Assembly: GCA_050300015.1 (NCBI GenBank)
Contig: JBNKWZ010000027.1
Location: forward strand, 310,001-374,000
Direction: 5' to 3'
DNA: 64,000 nucleotides
DNA from: CAYZQH01 sp050300015
Lineage (GTDB): Bacteria; Pseudomonadota; Gammaproteobacteria; Pseudomonadales; Cellvibrionaceae
The position numbers were made by a program, and so were the translations under genes. Shown here one piece after another: positions 9,457-17,933 of the stretch (within the stretch, counting starts at the first letter, position 1; each line of letters starts with the position of its first letter). The notes beneath the pieces are model-generated. The model saw only the letters and a list, made by a program, of their open reading frames with translations. It was not told where the DNA came from and made no database searches.

Positions 9457-10506
9457 ATGTTAAAAAACGCATTTTCAGCACTGGTAGTCGATAGGCAAAG
9501 CAATGGTGGTCAGTCTCAAGCAACCATTACCGAACTAGAAAGCATAGATTCTTTGCCGAACCAAAGTGGCGAGTTATTGATTCGCGTAACCCACTCTAGT
9601 TTGAATTATAAGGATGCACTTGCGGTTACGGGAAAGGGCAAGGTTCTCAGGCAGTTTCCTATCGTTCCAGGAATCGATCTGGCGGGTGTCGTTGAAGAGG
9701 TTGGGGAGAATAAGCGGTATAACGTTGGGGACAAGGTCTTTGTAACAGGATGGGGGCTTGGTGAGCAGGTTTCAGGAGGCTACGCCGGATTTGCCAAAGT
9801 CAAAGCAGAGTGGGTGGAGTTGATACCCAGTGGCCTTACCGCTTTACATTGTATGGCTATAGGGACTGCTGGCTTAACGGCAATGCTCGCCACGCAGTCT
9901 CTTGAAGATCATGAAGTCTTCCCTGACTCCGGGCCAGTTTTGGTTACGGGTGCTTCTGGAGGCGTTGGCTCCTTAGCCATATCGATGCTAGCAAAGCGCC
10001 AGTATGAAGTCGTTGCTTCGACTGGAAGAGTCAACGAACAAGGTGAATATCTCAAAAGTCTTGGCGCATCCGAGATTATCAACCGAGAAGAATTTTCCTC
10101 ACCAAGCGGTAGACCTTTAGATTCTGAACGGTGGGCTGGTGCGATTGATTCCGTTGGAGGAGAGACGCTCGCCAGTGTTCTTCGTCAAGTCAAATACCGG
10201 GGGAGCGTTGCAGCTTGCGGATTGGCTGGTGGCGCAAACCTTCCCAGCACAGTGCTCCCGTTCATTTTGCGTGGCGTTAATTTATTAGGGATTGATTCAG
10301 TGATGTGTCCGCCTTCATTAAGGAAAAGAGCTTGGAGTAAAATTTCAGAAGAAATGAGTTTGGAGCAATTAGAAAAGCTTGTTCAAGTCATTTCTCTTGA
10401 TGCTGTTCCCGAGGTGTCCCAGAAGTTACTGGACGGAAAAATTCGTGGCAGAATAGTAGTGGACTTGAACTTAGGCAATAAAAACCAGCCGGACATCCCC
10501 CTTTAG
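9457..10506 (+). CDS. acuI: Acrylyl-CoA reductase / YhdH-type quinone oxidoreductase
   Basis: A 349-residue zinc-free medium-chain dehydrogenase of the AcuI/YhdH branch. Family hallmarks seen: SSLNYKDALAVTGKGKV near residue 50, PGIDLAGVVEEVG near 75, the NADPH-binding VTGASGGVGSLA near 170 and the branch-specific LLGIDSVMCPP near 280. AcuI reduces acryloyl-CoA to propionyl-CoA with NADPH, which matters in 3-hydroxypropionate and DMSP metabolism. The protein is about 20 residues longer than usual, mostly by a C-terminal extension and short insertions (for example in VNEQGEYLKSLG and the ending NKNQPDIPL). No DMSP lyase is nearby. The 3' flank was hit by an IS5-type element. Confidence 0.85.
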   Translation: MLKNAFSALVVDRQSNGGQSQATITELESIDSLPNQSGELLIRVTHSSLNYKDALAVTGKGKVLRQFPIVPGIDLAGVVEEVGENKRYNVGDKVFVTGWGLGEQVSGGYAGFAKVKAEWVELIPSGLTALHCMAIGTAGLTAMLATQSLEDHEVFPDSGPVLVTGASGGVGSLAISMLAKRQYEVVASTGRVNEQGEYLKSLGASEIINREEFSSPSGRPLDSERWAGAIDSVGGETLASVLRQVKYRGSVAACGLAGGANLPSTVLPFILRGVNLLGIDSVMCPPSLRKRAWSKISEEMSLEQLEKLVQVISLDAVPEVSQKLLDGKIRGRIVVDLNLGNKNQPDIPL

Positions 10507-10541
10507 AAAACCACTTTTGAAAGCGCCCTGCCCTACGGCCC

Positions 10542-11637
10542 AGGGAAACTCTGATTAAGTCAAAAATAATCCACTTATTTTTCTGAATGATTTTCGTTAT
10601 CAATAAAAAACCGAAATTGAAGCAATTTAATCGCCTTTTGAATTATTTCTTTATCTGAATTGTGGCCAATTGCCATGATTCAGACGCACTTTCCCTAGGT
10701 GAGCATGTAATTTCGACATATCAGTAGGTTAGAAAATGCCGCTAACACATAAAGTCTGTTGATGTTTTTCGACAAATCTTTGTAGCGAACTTTCGCATAT
10801 CCAAACTGCTCCTTAATTCTACGAAATGGATGCTCCACTTTCGCTCGCACTTGAGCTTTAATTTTCTTTGCTTTTTCGGCTACCCCTGACATCTCTTTAC
10901 GCGCTCCTGGGCGAGCTGCAATACACCAATTGATATCACGGTCTTTGAATTCTTCTCGCTTCTCTACACCCAAGTAGCCCGCATCACCCCATACAAACTC
11001 TTCCTTTCCGTCTAACAGCTTATCGAGCTGAGTAATGCCGTGCTCGTTTGTGCAAGTTGTTTCGTTACTGTGTATAACCCCTAACTCATCATCGACACCT
11101 ATGCGCATTTTCATTTCAAAATACCATTCATTGCCCTTCTTGGTCTGGTGCACCTCAGGATCACGTTGACCTTCTTTATTCTTAGTCGAGGTGGGCGCTG
11201 AAATAATCGTCGCATCTATTATGATGCCTTCTTTCAGTGTAGATGGCGAAATTTAAGAGAAGTAGTTTCATCTGGCAACGATCCTGTAAGGCTTAGGCCT
11301 GCAAATCGGAACATGGATTCGATCTCGTAAAGCGCGTCTTCCATTGCCAAGTCACTTAAATTATAGAGGAGCTGCATACAATGGATACGCAACATCGTAT
11401 TCAATGCGTAAGGAAGACGGCCACTGCCTGATTTGGGGTAGTACTTTTTGATCTTACTTTCGATATTCTTCCAAGGAATTAGCTTTTCCATCCGCTCAAG
11501 AAATACTTCTCGTCGCGTCATTTTCTTTTTGGTACTGTATTCAGATTCTAAAAAACTCATCTGATCCATTTTCAAACCCCCAAAATTGTCGCTTGTGGTA
11601 TTCCGCCATTTTTAAAGACTTAATCAGAGTTTTCCCT
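10542..11637 (-). mobile_element. IS5-family insertion element, internally deleted
   Basis: About 1.1 kb bounded by inverted repeats: GGGAAACTCTGATTAAGTC-type ends at 10542-10561 and, reversed, at 11617-11637, differing by one extra A. It contains one broken transposase gene. The bases flanking the ends do not form an evident target duplication (IS5 group normally duplicates a 4-base YTAR target), so one flank has probably changed. The element sits directly after the acuI-like gene. It is expected to be immobile on its own because of the transposase deletion, but its ends could still be used by an intact copy elsewhere. Confidence 0.85.
10695..11575 (-). pseudogene. IS5-family transposase, disrupted by internal deletion
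   Basis: The N-terminal part (11234-11575) contains the IS5-group block YNLSDLAMEDALYEIESMF and breaks off after SLKFRHLH. The rest resumes in another frame with EGIIIDATIISAPTSTKNKE (around 11160-11225) and MHQTKKGNEWYF, then the DDE-type parts GDAGYLGVEKR and KVEHPFRRIKEQFGYAKVRY, ending at 10695. Compared with intact IS5 transposases, about 23-25 codons between FRHL and the LKEG...DATI block are missing, and the deletion is out of frame. So this is an internal deletion, not a programmed frameshift. The remaining sequence is well preserved, which suggests a recent event. Confidence 0.88.
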
Positions 11638-11762
11638 AGACAGCCTCGGCAAGCACAACGTGGGCAAATCCTGCCTATAGATCAATAAGCTAGCGGATGT
11701 AGATCTATCAGTACTTGGCACGCTGGTGAATCCGACATTTAATCTTAAAGGAGATTAGTCGT

Positions 11763-12239
11763 GAAAAAGGTGATTTCTATGGAGTTTGTCTATGCCTAAT
11801 ATCGTCGTGCGACAGTTCAGGCATTCGCACGGTCAATTCTATTATCAGTGAGCGTGGTGAACCATGGTATAGCGCCTATGAAGGACAACCTTTTTCCGTG
11901 CCTCTAGAAATTGATTTAAGTGAATCAATTTTGTTTTTCGATGTCTTCTTTTTGGATAGAGATAACGGCGCTGGTACCGTTAGTGTTTTATTACCCGACC
12001 AATTGATTGGAACAGACTGCATCTGTTCAATGGCGGACTTAGAAATCGTCATAGACGAAATCAATGTGCAACTTCAGGATTCTATGCCACCTAAAACTGC
12101 GATTGCTGTAGAAGTCTCTACTGAATGCAACGATTCTGAGATTTGTAAACTAACGTTCGCTGCTCTAGCAGAGGGTTTCACTCGGGTTGACATTAATCCA
12201 ATTTCAATCGAAGCTTATGCTCTAGGTTTTTGGCGCTAG
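11763..12239 (+). pseudogene. Hypothetical protein, probably frameshifted near its start
   Basis: A ribosome site (AAAGGAG at 11747-11753) precedes GTG at 11761, which opens MKKVISMEFVYA and stops at 11799. The +2 frame is open over the same stretch and continues with SERGEPWYSAYEGQPFS and a protein-like 113-residue part from a GTG at 11898 (LDRDNGAGTVSVLLPDQLIG, ending IEAYALGFWR). The simplest reading is one gene of about 155 codons with an early frameshift; the alternative is a GTG start at 11898 without a good ribosome site. I do not recognise the family. It has no signal peptide or membrane segment, is acidic, and stands alone after the IS element. Confidence 0.45.
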
Positions 12240-12480
12240 CCCAGTGCGACGCTCAGGCGGAAATTTACCTACGTGCGTTATGCCACACTCACGGTGTGAT
12301 CGGTTATACGCGACAGCTTGCTTAGAATAATGAAATGATCAATAGACTAGAAGTTCTCCGAATACTGCTGCTGGGTGCTGGCTGGCCCGCCCGATTGAGA
12401 TTTAAAAGGTTGCCCCACACCGTCAGATGTTCGCCGAGACGATCACAACAATTGCCTTTTGCGTACTGGCCACGCAAAGA

Positions 12481-13662
12481 CTAATCTGAAGTATCCCAGG
12501 CACCCGGCACATCCAATTGCGGAGCAAAGTGGTCGCCAAAACACACCAGCGCCCTATTTTCAATCGCACAGCCGCCATAATCATTGAACATCATTTTCGA
12601 GGGCTGCGTTAAGTACAACTCAGCGCTGGCAAATCCGTCAGCACGTGCCCCCCCGCAATTGACTCCATCGATATCGGCCACACACGCATAATAAAAATCA
12701 TTAAACGCCATACTCGTGGGGGCAGAGGTGGCCTCGGGCAAACTGGCTAAAGACCCACTCTCCCCCGGTGGCTGCCAACATCGAACGTCGGTTGTGGTAA
12801 TCGCACAGGCCACAACCCCTTTGACCACCAGGGTTTGTGCGTCGGTGATATCCGCCGGCACTTCACTGGAATCAGATCCCCAGCAATGTGGGCGACCTTC
12901 AGAAATAACGCAAGCATGATATCGATCCCCAGCAAGCCCATGAGGATCAGACAAGTTTTGTGGAGCCATCTCAACCAATGATTTATTGAGATCTTCACTA
13001 ACGCATGTAACGCCGTTATCATCGATATAACAGAGCACGTCATAATAGGGCATTATCATTTCCGTTACATTTTGCATCTGTGCGTTCAGGACATCGACAT
13101 CGATACCGGAAAATCGACTGCAAATCAGTTGATCGCCGTCCATAAAGCACACCTTATACATTGACATACTTGTCAAAAGCCTGGGATTTTCAAAGTCTCC
13201 GCCCGAAGGGCTTCCAATGTACCCGCGTTCATCGAAAGTAGGCACCACCAACCGACCCCAACATCGCACCCTTGGCCCATCCGCGGCACAAACGCCATCG
13301 TTGTTCAAGGTAAAATCGGTGACGTCCGTAAAAAGTCTTCGCACGTCTTCACAGCGAATTATCGGCTCACGTGCTGAATCGGCGTCAGGCTCACGCAGCC
13401 CAATCACGTAGCACGCCTGACCATCGGGGTGGGACAGTATGCTGACCTCCGAAACGTCCTCCAGATTGCGTCGAGCCTTTACGCTGAAGCGGCTGTAGTC
13501 CACCAAGCCTTCTGGACCGATTGTATGGGTTGAGCCGGCTATTTCAAGTTCGATAGGTGACTGTAAATTAATAATGTCTCCGCTAAGCGTGACATCGTTG
13601 TGTCCGCTTTCACACCCGGACAAAAACACCACAAGCACTAGCCAATAAGTGTACTTACTCAT
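12481..13662 (-). CDS. RCC1-like beta-propeller lipoprotein
   Basis: A 393-residue lipoprotein (lipobox LSGC near residue 17). After an N-terminal region it shows repeated units with a Cys pair, such as VCAADGPRVRCWG, LCYIDDNGVTC, HACVISEGRPHCWG, ACAITTTDVRCW, ACVADIDGVNCGG and GCAIENRALVCFGD. This is the pattern of RCC1/BLIP-II-like propellers, degenerate, with a likely disulfide in each blade. No catalytic motif is visible. It would sit on the periplasmic or outer surface. Start is the ATG at 13662 in front of a short basic-hydrophobic signal. It stands alone; about 430 bases separate it from the next gene. Confidence 0.7.
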   Translation of the reverse strand: MSKYTYWLVLVVFLSGCESGHNDVTLSGDIINLQSPIELEIAGSTHTIGPEGLVDYSRFSVKARRNLEDVSEVSILSHPDGQACYVIGLREPDADSAREPIIRCEDVRRLFTDVTDFTLNNDGVCAADGPRVRCWGRLVVPTFDERGYIGSPSGGDFENPRLLTSMSMYKVCFMDGDQLICSRFSGIDVDVLNAQMQNVTEMIMPYYDVLCYIDDNGVTCVSEDLNKSLVEMAPQNLSDPHGLAGDRYHACVISEGRPHCWGSDSSEVPADITDAQTLVVKGVVACAITTTDVRCWQPPGESGSLASLPEATSAPTSMAFNDFYYACVADIDGVNCGGARADGFASAELYLTQPSKMMFNDYGGCAIENRALVCFGDHFAPQLDVPGAWDTSD

Positions 13663-14088
13663 TCAAAGATCCCTCTAAAGTCGATCGTGATGGACACCCT
13701 ATTGCGATGATCGATTAAGCAAAGGGCGACCAAAGCATAACAGTTTGATTGAAAAAAACTACTGATGTCCAGTTGCGTTGTCAAGACAAGTAAAACACCT
13801 ACTCCTATATAGATCCCGGTGGCAATGTTGTTTTGCTCCCCCTCGCTGTGAGGTCTGAGGAAAATCCTAAAAGCTCTTATGAATCAACATGCTACGCACC
13901 GCTAATGGAAGGTCACGCCCAAACACCTCAATGATTCAACGACTTACTGCATACCCATTGCGTGGGTAAAGCCTTTAGCGCATCGCAGAGGGCCAAACCT
14001 TAACGGTTAAAGGGGGTTATAATAGGAAAAGGGATGCCTCGGTGTGGAGCACCCTAAATCAAATTATAAAGCGCTGCAGCCTTAAATT
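13663..14088. other. Intergenic region between divergent genes
   Basis: About 430 bases. I see no gene, repeat of the families listed here, or convincing terminator. It contains the promoters of the RCC1-like lipoprotein and the acetyltransferase. A short inverted TTAACGGTTAA element lies near 13988-14000. Confidence 0.35.
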
Positions 14089-14625
14089 ATGATTACCACG
14101 TCAGAAAGACTGATATTACGGCACCATAGGCTAGAGGACGCGACCCCAATCTACGAAAGCTATACGGGCGATCTCGAATCCGCAAAGTATCTTGCGCGGT
14201 TACCCCACACCGATGTTGAACAAACCAAGCGAATGCTTCAGACGCTTTCTACACTAGAGAGCCTTGAGCAAACTGGCCGATGTGTTTGGATCGTAGAAGC
14301 AACTACTGAGGGTAATGCTGTAGGAATGATCACTGTCGTCAGGGAGTACGAGTCAACGACTGTCCACTTTGGTATTGGAGCCCCATACCGGGGGCGAGGC
14401 TATGCTGTAGAAGCATTAGCACTTGCCGCAAAGTACTTGGTCACGGTAGGCCAGTCGAAGTGTGTCTGCTCATTCACAGACGTGGAGAATACCGCTGCCC
14501 AGGCGGCCTTGATTAGAGCCAGGTTTGTGCTCACCGGTAAAACCAATAAATTTTATCCGGCTCCACAACTGAACGGTGAATATAGAGATGTTTTCCACTA
14601 CCAGTTCAGGCCTCAAAAAAATTAA
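14089..14625 (+). CDS. GNAT family N-acetyltransferase (RimJ/RimL type)
   Basis: A 178-residue cytoplasmic acetyltransferase. The N-terminal TSERLILRHHRLEDATPIYE matches the RimJ/RimL group; the acetyl-CoA site is the GIGAPYRGRGYAVEAL block at about 100-117, and NTAAQAALIRARF near 140-150 is the usual C-terminal helix. Substrate is unknown; relatives modify ribosomal proteins or small molecules. The start ATG has no strong ribosome site. The next gene begins 85 bases downstream. Confidence 0.85.
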   Translation: MITTSERLILRHHRLEDATPIYESYTGDLESAKYLARLPHTDVEQTKRMLQTLSTLESLEQTGRCVWIVEATTEGNAVGMITVVREYESTTVHFGIGAPYRGRGYAVEALALAAKYLVTVGQSKCVCSFTDVENTAAQAALIRARFVLTGKTNKFYPAPQLNGEYRDVFHYQFRPQKN

Positions 14626-14709
14626 GTGCTCAATCTATTTTCGCCCCAGCTTCGTTTACACAGAAAATGGCCAAGCGTTACCAACCTTAAGCCCAATGGA
14701 GGTTTGATA

Positions 14710-15330
14710 ATGAGAATAATATTAATACTTGTTGTGGTCGCTTTAGCCGCTTGCAACAAATCCGATGCAAACTCAAACAGTTGTGAAAAGAGATACGAGT
14801 TATTTTCCACTACCGCTATCATTCCATTCATTGCATTGCCAACACCAGAAGTCGGCAGCAGCTTTTCATTTTCAGGTGAAATATTTGACAGTTTAGGAGA
14901 ACAACATGAGACCGTTATTGAGTTAACTTACAATGCATTCGATGAAAACCTTGGCTACGAACATTGGTTTTTCACCATCAAGGTAGATGACATTGAAGTT
15001 GGTGACCCAAACAACAGTTTAGCGCCACCGCTGAATGACGCGCCCACAAAGCTGATTTATAACATCTATTTTGATGAATTTGGAGAGGTAAACAGAACCT
15101 ACACAGACGACCTTTTGATATCAAACTGGGTTCCCCAAAATAATTTAGGTGGATTGGCACAAGGCCCATTGAATGTGTTAGCTGGAGGAACGGTTCAAAT
15201 TAGCAGTTATCCAACATCTTCAAACTTTATTGTTAATCCAGAATTCATCAAAATGACCGACTCGACGGAAGCACAAATGTCCAATTGGATAAGCGAAAAC
15301 AGGGTAGAAAGCACTTGCGTAGACCAATAA
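14710..15330 (+). CDS. Small hypothetical lipoprotein
   Basis: A 206-residue lipoprotein. I place the start at ATG 14710 because GGAGG lies seven to eight bases upstream and it opens directly into a signal, MRIILILVVVALAACNKSD with lipobox LAAC; the frame is open further upstream without support. The mature part is acidic and beta-rich (SFSFSGEIFDS, YEHWFFTIKVDDIEVGD, LNVLAGGTVQISS) with a C-terminal cysteine. I recognise no domain. It follows the acetyltransferase in the same direction and may be co-transcribed. Confidence 0.7.
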   Translation: MRIILILVVVALAACNKSDANSNSCEKRYELFSTTAIIPFIALPTPEVGSSFSFSGEIFDSLGEQHETVIELTYNAFDENLGYEHWFFTIKVDDIEVGDPNNSLAPPLNDAPTKLIYNIYFDEFGEVNRTYTDDLLISNWVPQNNLGGLAQGPLNVLAGGTVQISSYPTSSNFIVNPEFIKMTDSTEAQMSNWISENRVESTCVDQ

Positions 15331-15472
15331 TCTGTGACCAGGTCTTATTTATCGTCTCCTCTAGATACCCAGCTCGACAGAGCGCGTCTTATTTATCCCA
15401 GCCGCACGAGCCATGCCGCCAGAGTCTTAACGTTTAACCTGCGATAAAGTTTTAAAATATAACACGCGACTT

Positions 15473-16113
15473 TTGGCCACGCTGCTGTTGACTACCCATT
15501 ACCTGGAGGAGGCCAACCAGCTTGCCGACCGACTGGCGGTAATTGACCATGGAACGATTTTGTTTATTGCCGTCTATACCGGCATTGGGCTCAATACCGA
15601 TATCGGCAAGGGCATTTACGACCATTTTCGCTCCAAGCCCACCTGGCCGCCCGCACCCGTTTTTGTCGCGCTGTTGGGCGACGTGCTGCGCTATACCATC
15701 GCCACCGTGATGGTAATCGTGCTGGGGCTCATTTTAGGCTTTCGTTCGTAGGACGGCCTGGTGGGCGTATTACTTGCCATCATTCTAGTGCAAGTATTTG
15801 CCACCAGCCTGGCGTGGATCTGGATTATTGTGGGCATGAAGGTGAAGTCACCAGAATCCGTGATGACCACCAGGTTTTTATTTTTATTTCCGCTCACGTT
15901 CGCCAGCAACATGTTTGTTGACCCTGTCACCATGCCGGGGTTATGCAGGCGTTTGTGTCCGTCAACCCCGTCAAGCACCTGGCAAACGCATTGCGTGGCT
16001 TGATGCATGGCGAACCCGATATGGCCAGCTGGCTCTGCGTGTTGATCGCCACCGCAATTATCACTGCCGTTTTTGCTCCAATTGCACTTCGAATGTATCA
16101 CAAGGAGCGTTAG
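15473..16113 (+). pseudogene. Remnant of an ABC-2 exporter (ATPase tail fused to permease)
   Basis: A wreck of a drug or polysaccharide export system of the DrrA/DrrB type. It opens with the last part of an ATPase (LTTHYLEEANQLADR then LAVIDHG), jumps directly into a permease (YTGIGLNTDIGKGIYDHFRS), meets an in-frame TAG at 15749-15751, continues as VGVLLAIILVQVFATSLAW, and shifts frame near 15940 to finish as VMQAFVSVNPVKHLANALRG up to a TAG at 16111. So there is an internal deletion fusing two genes, one nonsense codon and one frameshift. The rest of the ATPase is absent upstream. It is certainly not functional. Confidence 0.9.
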
Positions 16114-16472
16114 GCACAGCTAAAAGTCTTCGAGCAAGGGGGACACGTCTATTTTAGTACCGCCCGACTATTCCTCTTTTAAGGAATCCCGCCTACCCAG
16201 TGTGGTGAGCGGCTCCCTATTGTCACAGGCGCTCGAATCAAATGAACGAACTGCTAGGCCTAGCACTCGCCAACTCATAAGGTCAACCGCCATAAAACCT
16301 TTCAAGCCAACGCCTTGCCAACCACCCGTGTAAGAGCCCAGTGAGGTTCAGTTGCGGATTTGCAGTGGGCTCAGTTATCTATACACTTTGGTAAAAACCC
16401 GAAATGGTAACTTAAACAGGATATGAGTCGGTTAGATTGATACTACTACTCATTGACTAGGAATCACTCAAA
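16114..16472. other. Intergenic region upstream of the sensor operon
   Basis: About 360 bases without a gene. It must contain the promoter for the three-gene operon starting at 16473. I see no strong palindrome or terminator for the preceding pseudogene. Confidence 0.35.
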
Positions 16473-17933
16473 ATGAAGTTATCTGAAACCTTACTAGCCG
16501 CAGTATTGTTGTTTGGCGGGCAGGCCGTGCTTGCGGAAACAAGTAACACCCTGGGCCAACAGCTCGAAGAGGCGATCTACACCGAACAAACCCTCGGTGA
16601 ATTGACCAAGGCCAAAGCGCTTTACAGTCGCATTATTGAACAAGATGACGACAATTCAACCATTGCCGCACAAGCACTGATGCGCTTGGCTCAGTGCGAG
16701 CAAAAGCTGGGCAACCAGGCTGCCGCGGAAGAACATCTGCAACGGTTGCGCAACCAGTACCCCGATTATGTGACGAACAACCCCTCTGTGCAGCTGGCGT
16801 TTGGCATCTCGAGTTTCTCGGCTGATCTGCTCCAAGACGTCCCGTGGCAAGTAGACGAGACGTTAAGTTACCTTGAATACGGCAATGGTGAATCCATTAG
16901 CAAATACCTCACCCAGAAGAAGACACGGATTCCGGCCAACAATAATCAGGTCGCGGCCTGGAAAACAGAGGTGTCGATGTTCACACCCTTGATTCGACAC
17001 CAGGAATACTGGCAGGTTGTGAGTGATGAGGCGACTAACCATCTCATCGAAGGCGGTCAGCGCGTGGTTCATCATAAAGGCCGCCGATTTTACGGGGACA
17101 GTAACAAGATTCAAATTAAGGACTTGGATCAAGGCACCGAATACAGTTTTCCTAAAAGTGAGAACCAATATGATCAGGGAATGGTCCCAGACCTGCTGCG
17201 TCGACTTCCTTACACCCACAATTTTCAAACAACCGTGAGCTTACTTCAGGGCATTGAAGCACGCTTAAAAGTGGTGTCTATGAGTGAGTCGATAACGGTG
17301 CCGGCCGGTGAGTATGATACCGTGCATCTTAAAGTCGATTTTTTAGCCAATGGCGCCCCTGCACTGTTCGCCGAGGCCTGGGTAAGCAACGATGCCAACC
17401 GCTATTTAGTGCAATATACCCAAGGTGATGTCACTCAAAAACTTGCAAGCACCCATGCGCAGCTAGGCCTGAACGGTCAGGTCATAGACGACCCCAAAGG
17501 CTTTCGCGTGACCTTGCCGCCGAATTGGTCGTATTTTCACGGCGACCCGAAAAAACCTGAAAACAAATGGACGCAATTGGTTCCTTTTGATGCCTATAAG
17601 GCCACCGCCGAATATTCTATGTACGATCGACCCGACTTTGACTGGGACACGTTTGACTTAGAGGCGGAAGTGAAGCTCATCAATGATTGGGATCATTCTT
17701 GGTTAACGTCCTATGAATTTCTGCCCGATAGCGTTTCTCAATTTGAATTTAACGGCATTTCCGCACTGAGTTTTACGGCGGATATCGTCTTTTATGAACA
17801 ACCCATGGTCGATTACAAAATCTTGCTGGCTCGTAAGCCCAAAATGGTAATTTTTATATTTCGGACTCGAACCGAAGATTTCGAAACCATGAAGCCTGTA
17901 TTTGATCAGATCGTCAGAAGTATCCAGTACTAA
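16473..17933 (+). CDS. Periplasmic TPR protein, first gene of a two-component operon
   Basis: A 486-residue exported protein (signal LLAAVLLFGGQAVLAETS). Residues about 30-100 form tetratricopeptide-like helices (LTKAKALYSRIIEQ, AQALMRLAQCEQKLGNQAAA). The middle, about 180-340, has a beta-rich domain with ITVPAGEYDTVHLKVDF, a pattern seen in DUF3108-like periplasmic proteins; the C-terminal 130 residues (PKGFRVTLPPNWSYF, MVIFIFRTRTEDFETMKPVF) look like a PsbP or membrane-lipid-binding style domain. Its stop overlaps the kinase ATG (TAATG), so it is coupled to the kinase and may deliver a signal to it. No enzymatic motif is visible. Confidence 0.7.
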   Translation: MKLSETLLAAVLLFGGQAVLAETSNTLGQQLEEAIYTEQTLGELTKAKALYSRIIEQDDDNSTIAAQALMRLAQCEQKLGNQAAAEEHLQRLRNQYPDYVTNNPSVQLAFGISSFSADLLQDVPWQVDETLSYLEYGNGESISKYLTQKKTRIPANNNQVAAWKTEVSMFTPLIRHQEYWQVVSDEATNHLIEGGQRVVHHKGRRFYGDSNKIQIKDLDQGTEYSFPKSENQYDQGMVPDLLRRLPYTHNFQTTVSLLQGIEARLKVVSMSESITVPAGEYDTVHLKVDFLANGAPALFAEAWVSNDANRYLVQYTQGDVTQKLASTHAQLGLNGQVIDDPKGFRVTLPPNWSYFHGDPKKPENKWTQLVPFDAYKATAEYSMYDRPDFDWDTFDLEAEVKLINDWDHSWLTSYEFLPDSVSQFEFNGISALSFTADIVFYEQPMVDYKILLARKPKMVIFIFRTRTEDFETMKPVFDQIVRSIQY

